Positions 54,801 through 62,889 of a stretch of DNA of 64,000 bases are shown here, in pieces (position 1 is the first letter of the stretch; each line of letters starts with the position of its first letter). Below the pieces are notes generated by a model. That model was not told where the DNA came from, did no database searches, and saw only the letters and a program-made list of their open reading frames with translations. The stretch is from NCBI RefSeq assembly GCF_013359775.1, contig NZ_JABMCI010000065.1:62001-126000 (forward strand), read 5' to 3'. Source of the DNA: Cellulomonas humilata (GTDB taxonomy: Bacteria; Actinomycetota; Actinomycetes; Actinomycetales; Cellulomonadaceae). The position numbers and the translations under genes are program-made.

Positions 54801-55483
54801 CCGACCCGACGCCGGAGGTCGGCGGGGCGCGCGCCGAGCTGCTCGACCTGTGCGCGCGCGGCGTCGACTGGCGGATGGACCCGGCCCGCGTGCTCGAGGA
54901 CGCCTCGACGGCCCGGCCCGCCGCGGTGCTGGTGCTGTTCGGCGCACTCGACGCCGCCCCCGCACGCACCGAGTCGCCGGCGGTCGCCCGCGACCTCGAC
55001 GTGCTGCTCCAGCGGCGCTCCCGGACGCTCGGGCACCACGCCGGCCAGATCGCGTTCCCCGGCGGGCGGCTCGAGAAGTCCGATGCCGGGCCGCGGGAGG
55101 CCGCGCTGCGCGAGGCCGTCGAGGAGGTCGGCCTGGACGCGTCGGGAGTCGAGGTGCTCGGCACGCTCCCGCCCTTGCCGGTGCCCGTGAGCAACCACCT
55201 GGTCACCCCGGTGCCGGCGTGGTGGACCCATCCGTCGCGGGTCGCGGCGGTCGACCACGCCGAGACGGTCGACGTGTTCCGGGTCCCCGTCGCCGACCTG
55301 CTCGATCCCGGCAACCGTGCGAGCGTCGAGCACACCCGGTGGGGCCGGACCGTCCGCACCCCGGCGTTCACGGTCGACGGCAGGCTGGTCTGGGGGTTCA
55401 CCGGGATCGTCCTGGCCAGGATGTTCGACGCGCTCGGCTGGGCCGTGCCGTACGACGTGCACCGGATCGTGCAGGCCCGCTGA
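54797..55483 (+). CDS. NudL-type CoA pyrophosphatase (Nudix)
   Basis: 228 residues. Contains the NudL/UPF0035 signature before the Nudix box (LLQRRSRTLGHHAGQIAFPGGRLE) and the box itself, with REAALREAVEEVGL. Predicted to split CoA or short-chain acyl-CoA to 4'-phosphopantetheine and 3',5'-ADP; substrate transferred from the family. ATG 54797 overlaps the amidotransferase stop; the phosphotransferase GTG follows two bases after its own stop. Confidence 0.9.
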   Translation: MTDPTPEVGGARAELLDLCARGVDWRMDPARVLEDASTARPAAVLVLFGALDAAPARTESPAVARDLDVLLQRRSRTLGHHAGQIAFPGGRLEKSDAGPREAALREAVEEVGLDASGVEVLGTLPPLPVPVSNHLVTPVPAWWTHPSRVAAVDHAETVDVFRVPVADLLDPGNRASVEHTRWGRTVRTPAFTVDGRLVWGFTGIVLARMFDALGWAVPYDVHRIVQAR

Positions 55484-55484
55484 C

Positions 55485-56354
55485 GTGGTCCACCCGATCC
55501 CGGAGATCGAGGTCACCGAGAGCCTCGCCCGCACGCTCCTGCGCGAGCAGCACCCCGACCTCGCCGACCTCCCGCTGACCTGGTCCGGGACCGGCTGGGA
55601 CAACGCCCTGTGGCGCGTCGGGGAGGACCTGGCCGCCCGGTTCCCGGTGCGGGAGCTCGCCGCTCCCCTCGTCGTGCACGAGCAGCGGTGGCTGCCCGTC
55701 CTGGCGCCGCGGCTCCCGGTCGACGTGCCGGTGCCCGTGCGGGTCGGGACGCCCTCGGGCACCTACCCGTGGGCGTGGAGCGTCGTGCCCTGGTTCGACG
55801 CCGTCGCGGCCCACCGGACCCCTGTGGCGGGCCGGGCGGCCTGGGCGCCGCAGCTGGCGGACGTCTTCGTCGCGCTGCACCGCCCGGCCGCCGACGACGC
55901 GCCGGTCAACCCGTTTCGAGGCGTCCCGATCGGCCCCCGCGAGCAACCCCTGCGCGATCGTCTCGAGCAGCTCGACCTCGCCGACGCGGACCGCATCCTC
56001 GAGCGCTGGCGCGACCTGGCGGCCGCTCCCCCGTGGGACGGCCCCGCCCTGTGGCTGCACGGCGACCCGCACCCGGCCAACCTCCTGGTGCACGACGGAC
56101 GGCTGCGGGCGGTCATCGACTTCGGTGACGTGACGTCCGGGGACCCGGCCTCCGACCTGTCGACCGCCTGGCTCACCTTCGACGCCGAAGGGCGGGAAGC
56201 GTTCCGGGAGCGGCTGGCCCATGACGACGCGACGTGGCGGCGCGCCCAGGCGTGGGCGCTCCACATGGCGGTCGTCCTGCAGATGCATCCCGTGGACCAC
56301 CCGACGCTCGCGGAGATCGGACGCCACGGGATCGGACAGGTGCTCGCCGACTGA
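55485..56354 (+). CDS. aminoglycoside phosphotransferase (APH)-family kinase
   Basis: 289 residues. Brenner motif WLHGDPHPANLLV with the catalytic Asp194 (His192) and VIDFGDVTSGDPASDL with the metal-binding Asp. Small-molecule kinase fold; this size and context give no clue to the substrate, and antibiotic resistance should not be assumed. GTG 55485 follows the Nudix stop by one base. Confidence 0.87.
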   Translation: MVHPIPEIEVTESLARTLLREQHPDLADLPLTWSGTGWDNALWRVGEDLAARFPVRELAAPLVVHEQRWLPVLAPRLPVDVPVPVRVGTPSGTYPWAWSVVPWFDAVAAHRTPVAGRAAWAPQLADVFVALHRPAADDAPVNPFRGVPIGPREQPLRDRLEQLDLADADRILERWRDLAAAPPWDGPALWLHGDPHPANLLVHDGRLRAVIDFGDVTSGDPASDLSTAWLTFDAEGREAFRERLAHDDATWRRAQAWALHMAVVLQMHPVDHPTLAEIGRHGIGQVLAD

Positions 56355-56362
56355 TCTCGCGG

Positions 56363-56368
56363 AATACT
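56363..56368 (+). promoter_or_regulatory. leaderless-type -10 for the DUF1801 gene
   Basis: AATACT and 6 bases (GGCGCC) to ATG 56375. The block ATACTGGNGCCATG recurs at the LysR gene (58536-58549). Confidence 0.45.
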
Positions 56369-56374
56369 GGCGCC

Positions 56375-56812
56375 ATGGCGAACGACCCGAACAAGACGAT
56401 CCCGACCGACGTCGCCGTCGACGCGTTCCTCGAGACCGTGGAGAACCCCGTGCGTCGTCGGGACGCGATACGCCTGGTCGAGCTGATGACCCGGGTCACG
56501 GGTGAGCAGCCGCGGATGTGGGGGCCGACCATCGTCGGGTTCGGCGCCTACCACTACCAGTACGCGTCGGGCCGGCAGGGCGACGCGATCGCCGCAGGGT
56601 TCTCGCCGCGCAAGGCCGCGATGACGGTCTACCTCGCCGACGGTGTCGAGGCGCACGCCGGCCTGCTCGCGGACCTCGGTCCCCACACGACCGGCGCGAG
56701 CTGCCTCTACATCAAGAATCTCGACACGATCGACCTCGGCGTCCTCGAGGAGGCCGTCCGCCGCTCGTACGCGACCGTGAGCGCGGAGTCGTTCGGCACC
56801 GACGCCGGCTGA
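56375..56812 (+). CDS. DUF1801 domain protein
   Basis: 145 residues, soluble. DAIRLVELMTRVTGEQPRMWGPTIVGFGAYHYQYASGRQGD and FSPRKAAMTVYLAD match the DUF1801 (YdhG-like) fold; function unknown. Probably leaderless. Ends three bases before the convergent LLM gene's stop. Confidence 0.88.
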   Translation: MANDPNKTIPTDVAVDAFLETVENPVRRRDAIRLVELMTRVTGEQPRMWGPTIVGFGAYHYQYASGRQGDAIAAGFSPRKAAMTVYLADGVEAHAGLLADLGPHTTGASCLYIKNLDTIDLGVLEEAVRRSYATVSAESFGTDAG

Positions 56813-56815
56813 CCG

Positions 56816-57619
56816 TCAGCTCGACGGTCCCGCCCGCACCATGCCTCGCACGGCGTCCAGGCGGAGCGTCGTGGGGTCGACGTCGGTGAGGACCCACGTC
56901 GCGCCGGCGGCCACCCAGGGCGCGGGATCCGTCTCGGGCGCCAGGTCGATCGCGACGTCGTAGGACCGGTCCGGGTCGGTCCGTAGCGCTCCCACGCGCG
57001 TCACCGCCTCCGCCAGCTGGTCCGGGGACGTGAGGTTCACGGGGAAGAAGCCGTCGTGACGGGCGGCGCGCCGCAGAGGCCGCAGGTTCCCGGGGAACGC
57101 GGCGACCCAGACCGGGGTGTCGCCGCGCACCGGGGTCGGGGAGAAGGTCATGCCGTCGACGAGGTGGTGCGTCCCGTGATGGTGCACGGCCTCACCGGTC
57201 CACGCCGAGCGCAGGATCTCGAGCGACTCGTCGAGCATCTCGGCGCGCGTCCGGTCCTCGACGGGTTCGCCCGTGCGTGAGTATTCGCCGGCGAACGAGT
57301 CGCTGCCGACGCCGACGCCGAGGACCAGGCGCCCGCCGCTGAGCCGGTCGAGAGCCACGGTCTCGCGCGCGACCTTGGTCGGCCGACGCCGCGCCAGGGG
57401 GCTCACCATGGGTCCGAGCACCAGGCGGCTCGTCACCGCGGCCGCGGCCGCGAGGCTCACCTGGGGGTCGCCCACCGCCGTCACCGGCGTCCGCCAGGCG
57501 ATCTGGTCCCACACGAAGAACCCGTCCCACCCCGCAGCCTCGGCCTCGACGGCGAGACCGGCGACGACCCGGGGGTCGGCGAGCTCGTCGAACAGCGGCA
57601 GCCACACCGCGGACCTCAT
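56816..57619 (-). CDS. LLM-class flavin/F420-dependent oxidoreductase
   Basis: 267 residues. Luciferase-like barrel: AVWLPLFDELADPRVVAGLAVEAEAAGWDGFFVWDQI, RLVLGPMVSPLARRRPTKVARETVALDRLSGGRLVLGVGVG, and TPVWVAAFPGN. Uses FMNH2 or F420; actinobacteria have many F420 members. Substrate unknown. ATG 57619 overlaps the hydrolase stop (ATGA), so the two are coupled and may act in one pathway. Confidence 0.9.
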   Translation of the reverse strand: MRSAVWLPLFDELADPRVVAGLAVEAEAAGWDGFFVWDQIAWRTPVTAVGDPQVSLAAAAAVTSRLVLGPMVSPLARRRPTKVARETVALDRLSGGRLVLGVGVGSDSFAGEYSRTGEPVEDRTRAEMLDESLEILRSAWTGEAVHHHGTHHLVDGMTFSPTPVRGDTPVWVAAFPGNLRPLRRAARHDGFFPVNLTSPDQLAEAVTRVGALRTDPDRSYDVAIDLAPETDPAPWVAAGATWVLTDVDPTTLRLDAVRGMVRAGPSS

Positions 57620-58464
57620 CGTGCGTCCCGCGGCGCTGTGTGCTCCAGCAGCGCCGCCGTGAACTCGTCCCACCGGGCCTGTGGCAGCTCGTGACCTGCA
57701 CCCTCGAGCACGACCAGCCTCGCCCCCGGGATGGCCTCCCGCAGGGCGTACGCGTGGGCCAGCGGGAAGACCGGGTCCAGCTCTCCGTGGACGACGAGCG
57801 CGGGCACCCGGACGTCGCCGAACCCGCCGCGCACCGGACCTGGGGTGTCGATCGCGAAGTGGTTGTTCGCGGCGCTCGGGTCCGTGGCGCGCGCGAGGTC
57901 GACCTCGACGAGCCGACGCACGTGCGCCTCGTCGAACAGGGTGGACGGGCCGTGGTAGGCCCGGATCACCGCGACCGTGTGGTCGACCCAGGCGTCGTGG
58001 TCGTCGAGCGCGGGGGCGGGCGACTCGACCGCGTCCCGGAACGCAGCAGTCGGGCCGGGCAGGCCGGCGTCACCCGTCGTGGTCGACATGAAGGTCACGC
58101 TCGCGACCCGGTCGGGGTGGTCGACGGCCAGGATGAGCGCCGTCCCGCCCGACATGGAGCGGCCGACCACGTGGACCGTGTCGAGGCGGAGCGCGTCGAC
58201 GATCGCGACGGCGTCGTCGGCCAGGTCCCTCATGTCGTAGGCCGGATGCCCCCCACGGGACACCGTCGACCGTCCGGTGTCCCGCTGGTCGTAGCGGATC
58301 ACGAACCGGCCGCCGGCGGCGAGCCGGTCGCACAGCTCCTCCTCCCACCCGATCATCGACGCGGCCGCGCCGTGGATGAGAAGGACGGCCGGGTCGCCGC
58401 GGTCGCCGGCGGTCTGGACGCAGAGCTCGACGTCGCCGACCTGGATCATCGTCTCGGGGTTCAT
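57616..58464 (-). CDS. alpha/beta hydrolase (RdmC-like)
   Basis: 282 residues. VLLIHGAAASMIGWEEELCDRL (oxyanion hole), VIRYDQRDTGRST, nucleophile elbow VVGRSMSGGTAL, GELDPVFP (acid) and GAGHELPQ (His). The YDQRDTGRS motif is typical of the RdmC/aclacinomycin-methylesterase-like group, but this does not fix the substrate. Divergent from the LysR gene; ACGCTA on the plus strand gives a leaderless -10 7 bases before its ATG. Confidence 0.88.
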   Translation of the reverse strand: MNPETMIQVGDVELCVQTAGDRGDPAVLLIHGAAASMIGWEEELCDRLAAGGRFVIRYDQRDTGRSTVSRGGHPAYDMRDLADDAVAIVDALRLDTVHVVGRSMSGGTALILAVDHPDRVASVTFMSTTTGDAGLPGPTAAFRDAVESPAPALDDHDAWVDHTVAVIRAYHGPSTLFDEAHVRRLVEVDLARATDPSAANNHFAIDTPGPVRGGFGDVRVPALVVHGELDPVFPLAHAYALREAIPGARLVVLEGAGHELPQARWDEFTAALLEHTAPRDAR

Positions 58465-58471
58465 GGGAGCG

Positions 58472-58477
58472 ACGCTA
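58472..58477 (-). promoter_or_regulatory. leaderless-type -10 for the hydrolase-LLM pair
   Basis: TAGCGT reading leftwards, 7 bases before ATG 58464. Confidence 0.45.
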
Positions 58478-58522
58478 GGACGGGTCCGTCACCGTGAAAA
58501 GCGATTGTTCCTGATGCTGATC

Positions 58523-58537
58523 ATCGCATGGAGCGAT
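58523..58537. promoter_or_regulatory. LysR-type T-N11-A palindrome
   Basis: ATCGC-ATGGA-GCGAT, perfect arms; T58524 and A58536 are separated by 11 bases, the classical LysR box. It overlaps the LysR gene's own -10 (58535-58540), fitting autorepression, and lies 46-60 bases from the divergent -10. A third GCGAT copy is at 58501-58505. Confidence 0.6.
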
Positions 58538-58540
58538 ACT
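58535..58540 (+). promoter_or_regulatory. leaderless-type -10 for the LysR gene
   Basis: GATACT and 6 bases (GGGGCC) to ATG 58547. Confidence 0.5.
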
Positions 58541-58546
58541 GGGGCC

Positions 58547-59446
58547 ATGCTGGACCTGCGCCTTCTCGCCGCTCTCGACGCCGTGGCCCGCACGGGCACG
58601 TTCGGGGCCGCCGCCGCCGAGCTCGGCTACACGCAGTCGACGCTGAGCCAGCAGGTCGCCGCCCTGGAGCGACGTGTCGGGGGCGCCGTCTTCGACCGTC
58701 CGGGTGGAGCCCGTCGACCCCGGATCACACCACTCGGCCGCCTCGTCCTGGCGCAGGCGAGAACCCTGCTCGAGGCCGACTCCGCTGCCCGGGACGCCAT
58801 CGACCGCTTCCACGCCGGTGCCGGGCGGGTGGACGTCGGCACCTTCCAGACGGTCACCAACGTGCTGCTCCCGATCCTCCTCGACCGGCTCCGGGTCGAG
58901 CACCCGGACGCGGACGTCCGCCTGTTCGAGGACGAGACCGAGGAGCCGCCGCTCGAGCTGCTCGACCTCGCGTTCCTCGACGTCCCCGGCCCGGGCGATG
59001 CCGACCACCTCGAGGTCTTCCGGGACGAGCACGTGCTCGTGGCTCCGCGCGGCTCCTTCCCGCCCGGACCCGTCGCGCTGGCCGAGCTCGCCGGAAGGGC
59101 GATGGTGGCCCTCCCACCGATCTGCGACCAGGCCGTGGTCGAGGCGGCCCTCGCCCGGGCAACGGTCGCGCCCGACATCGTCTTCCGGACCGTGGACAAC
59201 CAGGGCATCACCTCGATGGTCCGGGCGGGACTCGGCTCGGCGGTCATGCCGGTGCTCTCCGTGTGGGGGCAGCGCCACGACGAGGCGCTGTCGTTCCACC
59301 GCCTCGAGCCGGCGGTCCCGGACCGGGTCGTGCGGGTGGTGTCACGGGGCACCCTGTCACCGCTCGCGTCGCGACTGAGGGAGCTGTCCGTCGACGCCGG
59401 TCAGCAGCTCGTGCGCGACCTGGCGGCCGACGGCCCGGTGTCCTGA
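58547..59446 (+). CDS. LysR-family transcriptional regulator
   Basis: 299 residues, family length. N-terminal winged helix: LRLLAALDAVARTGTFGAAAAELGYTQSTLSQQVAALERRVGGAVFDR, then the linker helix and a periplasmic-binding-like effector domain from about 90. Divergent from an alpha/beta hydrolase-LLM pair, the classic LysR arrangement, with a T-N11-A palindrome between; it likely controls both. ATG 58547 leaderless. Effector unknown. Confidence 0.93.
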   Translation: MLDLRLLAALDAVARTGTFGAAAAELGYTQSTLSQQVAALERRVGGAVFDRPGGARRPRITPLGRLVLAQARTLLEADSAARDAIDRFHAGAGRVDVGTFQTVTNVLLPILLDRLRVEHPDADVRLFEDETEEPPLELLDLAFLDVPGPGDADHLEVFRDEHVLVAPRGSFPPGPVALAELAGRAMVALPPICDQAVVEAALARATVAPDIVFRTVDNQGITSMVRAGLGSAVMPVLSVWGQRHDEALSFHRLEPAVPDRVVRVVSRGTLSPLASRLRELSVDAGQQLVRDLAADGPVS

Positions 59447-59501
59447 GCGCTCGTCGCTCCCGCGCTGCGGGTCGGGGCCGCACTCGACCGCCAGGCAGGT
59501 C

Positions 59502-60839
59502 ATGATGTCCGGCGTGACCGACGCACCGACCCCCGTCCCCGCCGCCGCGCCTGCGGGCCTGCGCGCCTGGCTGCGCGACCTCGGTGCCGTCGTGGCGCAC
59601 GGGGCACGGCTCTGGATCCGTTCGTGGCCGCTGCTGCTCGTGATCGCGCTGCTCGCCGTGGCCGGGCGGCACGCCGCCGGCTGGGCCGCCGTCAACGCGT
59701 CGACCGTCAACAACACGCTCGGCTGGGCGGTGCTCGTCCTCGCGCCGCTGAGCATGGTCGCGGGGATCGTCGCCATGCTGTACGTGCTGCGCCGCGACCT
59801 GCCCGCCCTCGACGCCCTCGGCCGCACACGGGGGCCCGACGACGCCGCGTCCGGGCACGAGCGCGGACTGGTCGACGTGCTGGCCTCCGTGTTCGTCCCG
59901 TTCCTGGCGCTGTACGCGTCCTACGGGCTGCTCGACGAGGACCGGGCGCGGTTCCTCAACACCGCCGTCTACCGGGAGTTCGTCGAGCGCTCCCCGTTCT
60001 CCGCCGACCGGGCGGACGGTTCGTTCGTCGACCTCGCCACCGGGTGGGGGCTCGTCGCCCTGGTGGTCGTGGCAGTCGTGCTGCGCTGGCTGCTCGGCCG
60101 GTGGGAAGGCCGCAGCCACCGCCGCGTGCTCGCCTTCGCGGGTGCCTACGTCGAGGCCTTCTGGCTCCTGGTCGTGGCGGCGTTCGCCACCCAGCTGCTG
60201 GACAGCGTGTGGGCATGGGTCGAGAGCCGGCGCGCCGTGGCGATCGTGCTCGACTGGTGGCTCGACGTGCTCGACGCGCTCGGCCCGGTGGCTGCGCCGG
60301 TCGACGCTGCCGTCGACGCGGTCGCGGGCGTGCTGGGCAACCTGGACGACCTCGTCGTCATCCCGCTCGCGTGGCTCACCGTCGGCGCCGTCGTGTACGG
60401 GCACAAGCTCGCGGCGCCGCCCAAGCCCGAGCCGCGCGTGCGCGTGGCGGCGTGGCAGCGGGTGCCGGCGCCGGTGCGTCGCTGGACGACCGAGGCCGCG
60501 GCCCCGGTCGTCGGCGACGTGCGCGGGCGGTTCACGGCGCTCGCGGACGGGCTGCGGCGGCTCGCGATCGCCGGTCTGGGCCCGATGCTGGTGTTCGCGC
60601 TCGCGTTCCTCGTCGCCACGCGGGTCGAGGAGGGGATCCTGCTGCTCGCCCGCGCGATCAGCGGGCCGCAGGACGTCGACACGTGGCTCGCGTTCGCCCC
60701 GATGGTGTCGTCCGTCGCGACGGCCGTCGGGCTGACCCTGACGATGGCGCTGCTCGCGGCCGGCGTGGACCGGATCCTCGCGGGCCAGGCGGCGGCCGCG
60801 GCTCGCGTGCCGGTTCCCGCGGAGCCGACCGAGGTCTAG
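59502..60839 (+). CDS. polytopic membrane protein, function unknown
   Basis: 445 residues with about seven hydrophobic segments (near 38-56, 72-92, 122-142, 180-200, 212-235, 270-300, 355-375, 400-425). A charged loop carries GHERGLVDV and ERSPFSADRADG. No family recognised. Start uncertain: ATG 59502 (AGG 4 bases upstream), ATG 59505, or GTG 59514, which has a -10-like CATGAT 7 bases upstream. Converges with CTAG overlap (60836-60839) on the next leftward gene. Confidence 0.7.
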   Translation: MMSGVTDAPTPVPAAAPAGLRAWLRDLGAVVAHGARLWIRSWPLLLVIALLAVAGRHAAGWAAVNASTVNNTLGWAVLVLAPLSMVAGIVAMLYVLRRDLPALDALGRTRGPDDAASGHERGLVDVLASVFVPFLALYASYGLLDEDRARFLNTAVYREFVERSPFSADRADGSFVDLATGWGLVALVVVAVVLRWLLGRWEGRSHRRVLAFAGAYVEAFWLLVVAAFATQLLDSVWAWVESRRAVAIVLDWWLDVLDALGPVAAPVDAAVDAVAGVLGNLDDLVVIPLAWLTVGAVVYGHKLAAPPKPEPRVRVAAWQRVPAPVRRWTTEAAAPVVGDVRGRFTALADGLRRLAIAGLGPMLVFALAFLVATRVEEGILLLARAISGPQDVDTWLAFAPMVSSVATAVGLTLTMALLAAGVDRILAGQAAAAARVPVPAEPTEV

Positions 60840-61495
60840 CGCGCCGCCTCGAGCAGCACGTACCGCGGCTTCTGCCACCACACCACGACGTCCGCGATCT
60901 CCACGCCGTCGGGCACGACGACCACCGGCGAGACGGACCAGGTGGCGGGCCGCGGCAGGGCGTCCGGGTCGGTGAGGGCGTCCTCGAGGTCGCCCAGCGG
61001 CGGCCACGGGCCGGGCGCGTCCTCGGGGACGCACGGCATCGGCGACTGGAGCGCACCCCAGCCGCTCGCGACGTACTCGTACCGGGTGCCGGACGCGTCA
61101 CGCACCGCGACCGAGCAGCCCGTGAGGACGACGTCGGGGTCCGCGCTCAGCGTGAGGTCCACCCGCACCGCACGGGTACCGGTGGGCAGCTCCATGTCCT
61201 CGGGCAGGACCGTCGCGTCGGCGACGCCGTCCAGGCGCACCTGCACGTCGACCGGCAGGGTGCCGCCAGAGCCGTCGTAGACCCGCTGGTGGAGCTCGGC
61301 GGTCCCGCCCTCCCCGGCGGTGACGGGCTGGCGCAGGTCCTGCTCCCACCACAGCGTGCGGACGCGGTCGCCCGCCGCGACGAGCGCGAGGGCCAGCGCC
61401 ACCGGCAGCGCGACGAGGGCCCAGCGGTTGCGACGCCACCAGGTCCCGGACGTCGTCGGCGCGGCGGGGGTCGGGTCGACGGTCTGCGTGCTCAC
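60836..61495 (-). CDS. single-pass membrane protein with extracytoplasmic beta domain (third of three)
   Basis: 219 residues. A short Pro/Thr-rich cytosolic N-terminus, WWRRNRW and one helix near 25-45, then an approximately 170-residue outer domain of alternating beta strands with two cysteines (TGCSVAV and MPCVPED) that could form a disulfide. No lipobox. Together with the next two genes it looks like a family of DUF4352-like ectodomain proteins; unverified. GTG 61495 overlaps the upstream stop. Confidence 0.7.
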   Translation of the reverse strand: MSTQTVDPTPAAPTTSGTWWRRNRWALVALPVALALALVAAGDRVRTLWWEQDLRQPVTAGEGGTAELHQRVYDGSGGTLPVDVQVRLDGVADATVLPEDMELPTGTRAVRVDLTLSADPDVVLTGCSVAVRDASGTRYEYVASGWGALQSPMPCVPEDAPGPWPPLGDLEDALTDPDALPRPATWSVSPVVVVPDGVEIADVVVWWQKPRYVLLEAAR

Positions 61496-62157
61496 GGCTG
61501 CTCCGGCGGCTCGTCGGACTGCGGGCCGGCGAGCACGGGCGTGTCGTCCGCCGCCCACGCGTCCGCGTCGGCCTGCGTGAGGCCGAGGTCGATGTCGGCG
61601 ACGTCCTCGCGGCGCTGGTCCTTCTGCTCCAGGCCGATGCGCAGGTGCGCCCCCGGCAGGGCCTCGGGCGGGACCTCCACGCGCAGCGTCGCGTAGCGGG
61701 CGATCCCGGGCTGCGCCGTGCCGGGGAGGAACCACGAGCGCCCGCCGGTGAACACCACGTAGGTGCGGCCGTCGCCGCCGAGCAGCTCCGCAAAACCGAG
61801 CGCGCGCGGCTGTCCGGTGGCCTCGATGGTCAGCGGCACCGTGAGCCACACGCCCGGCGTCGCCAGCAGCGACCCGTCGTCGGGGTCGAGGACCGTGGAG
61901 CCGGCAGGCTCGCCGGCGGTCAGGCGCGCGTACCGGAGCTCGACCGGCTCGCCGACGACCGCCGGCCGCAGGAACGACGCCTGCACGCGCTCGTCGACCG
62001 GGAACGCGGTGACGACGACGTGGCCGACGGCGAGCGCCGCGAGCACGGCCGCGCCCGCACCCAGCGTCTGCGCGGTCGGGCGGCGCACACGCGGGGCGAC
62101 CGGGACGGGCGGGGTGGTGTCGGGAGTGGCGGCGGGGGTGGCGTCGGGGGTGCTCAT
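61492..62157 (-). CDS. single-pass membrane protein with extracytoplasmic beta domain (second of three)
   Basis: 221 residues. Pro/Thr-rich N-terminus, one helix near 32-52, then a beta-rich domain (VGEPVELRYARLTAG; PGVWLTVPLTIEAT; YATLRVEVPPEA) and an acidic tail. Same layout and size as its neighbours. ATG 62157 overlaps the upstream stop (ATGA). Confidence 0.7.
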   Translation of the reverse strand: MSTPDATPAATPDTTPPVPVAPRVRRPTAQTLGAGAAVLAALAVGHVVVTAFPVDERVQASFLRPAVVGEPVELRYARLTAGEPAGSTVLDPDDGSLLATPGVWLTVPLTIEATGQPRALGFAELLGGDGRTYVVFTGGRSWFLPGTAQPGIARYATLRVEVPPEALPGAHLRIGLEQKDQRREDVADIDLGLTQADADAWAADDTPVLAGPQSDEPPEQP

Positions 62158-62840
62158 TCGTCGCCCTCCTCGTCGGCGTCGGAGACGGCCTCGCGCACGT
62201 CGAGCTCGCCCCGCAGCGCCGTCGTCGGGTCCCACCACGTCACGGTCGGGTCGAGGCTGCCCTTGCGCCACGTGTGCTGCTGGAGCAGCACGGTCGCGGT
62301 GGTGGGCGGGGCGACGGACCCGTCCTGCTCGAACAGGAACGCGGCCTCGTAGGTCAGCCCGGGCTGGACGGGGCTGAGGGACGAGCCGTCCTCGAGCAGC
62401 GCGATCGACGTGGACGTCACGCCCGGGACCAGCACGCCGGGCTCCTTGACCAGACCGTCGACCCCGGTGAGCGTCAGTGCGTCCCGCAGGGTGACCCCCA
62501 GCACGCCGGCATCGCTGGTGTTGCGCACCGTCGCGACGACGCCGACCCAGCGGTTGCCGTCCTCGGACAGGTACTGCCCCGGCAGGTCCGTGGTCCACAC
62601 GACGCGGTGCACGGTCAGCTCGAACGGGGCGACCTCGACCGCGGCGTCGACGGCCAGCACCTCGGGGCCGTCCTGCGCCTGCTCCTGGAGCCCGCCGAAC
62701 GCCGCGGTGACGGCGAGCAGCGCGACGGCGCCGCCGATGCCGATGCGGCGCAGCGGCTGGTCGAGGACGCGACGCGCGACCGTGCTGCCGCTCTGCCGCG
62801 CGCGGGCGCGCAGGTCGGGAGGGGCGGCGGGTCCGGGCAC
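62154..62840 (-). CDS. single-pass membrane protein with extracytoplasmic beta domain (first of three)
   Basis: 228 residues. Basic N-terminus, one helix near 33-50, then a DUF4352-like beta-sandwich (FELTVHRVVWTTDLPG, NRWVGVVATVRNTSDAGVLGVTLRDALTLTG) ending in an acidic tail DADEEGDE. GTG 62840 with a TACACT hexamer 7 bases upstream, hence likely leaderless and first of a three-gene overlapping operon. Confidence 0.72.
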   Translation of the reverse strand: MPGPAAPPDLRARARQSGSTVARRVLDQPLRRIGIGGAVALLAVTAAFGGLQEQAQDGPEVLAVDAAVEVAPFELTVHRVVWTTDLPGQYLSEDGNRWVGVVATVRNTSDAGVLGVTLRDALTLTGVDGLVKEPGVLVPGVTSTSIALLEDGSSLSPVQPGLTYEAAFLFEQDGSVAPPTTATVLLQQHTWRKGSLDPTVTWWDPTTALRGELDVREAVSDADEEGDE

Positions 62841-62847
62841 GCGGCCG

Positions 62848-62853
62848 AGTGTA
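62848..62853 (-). promoter_or_regulatory. leaderless-type -10 for the three-gene operon
   Basis: TACACT reading leftwards (TANNNT), 7 bases before GTG 62840. Confidence 0.45.
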
Positions 62854-62889
62854 GGTGCGACGCCGGGTCAGGGGCGTCAGGTGACCGTG

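Noticed and set aside
55485-56354. Antibiotic-resistance determinant (aminoglycoside kinase)
   Set aside because: Only the general APH fold is visible; family is large and this context gives no support for resistance.
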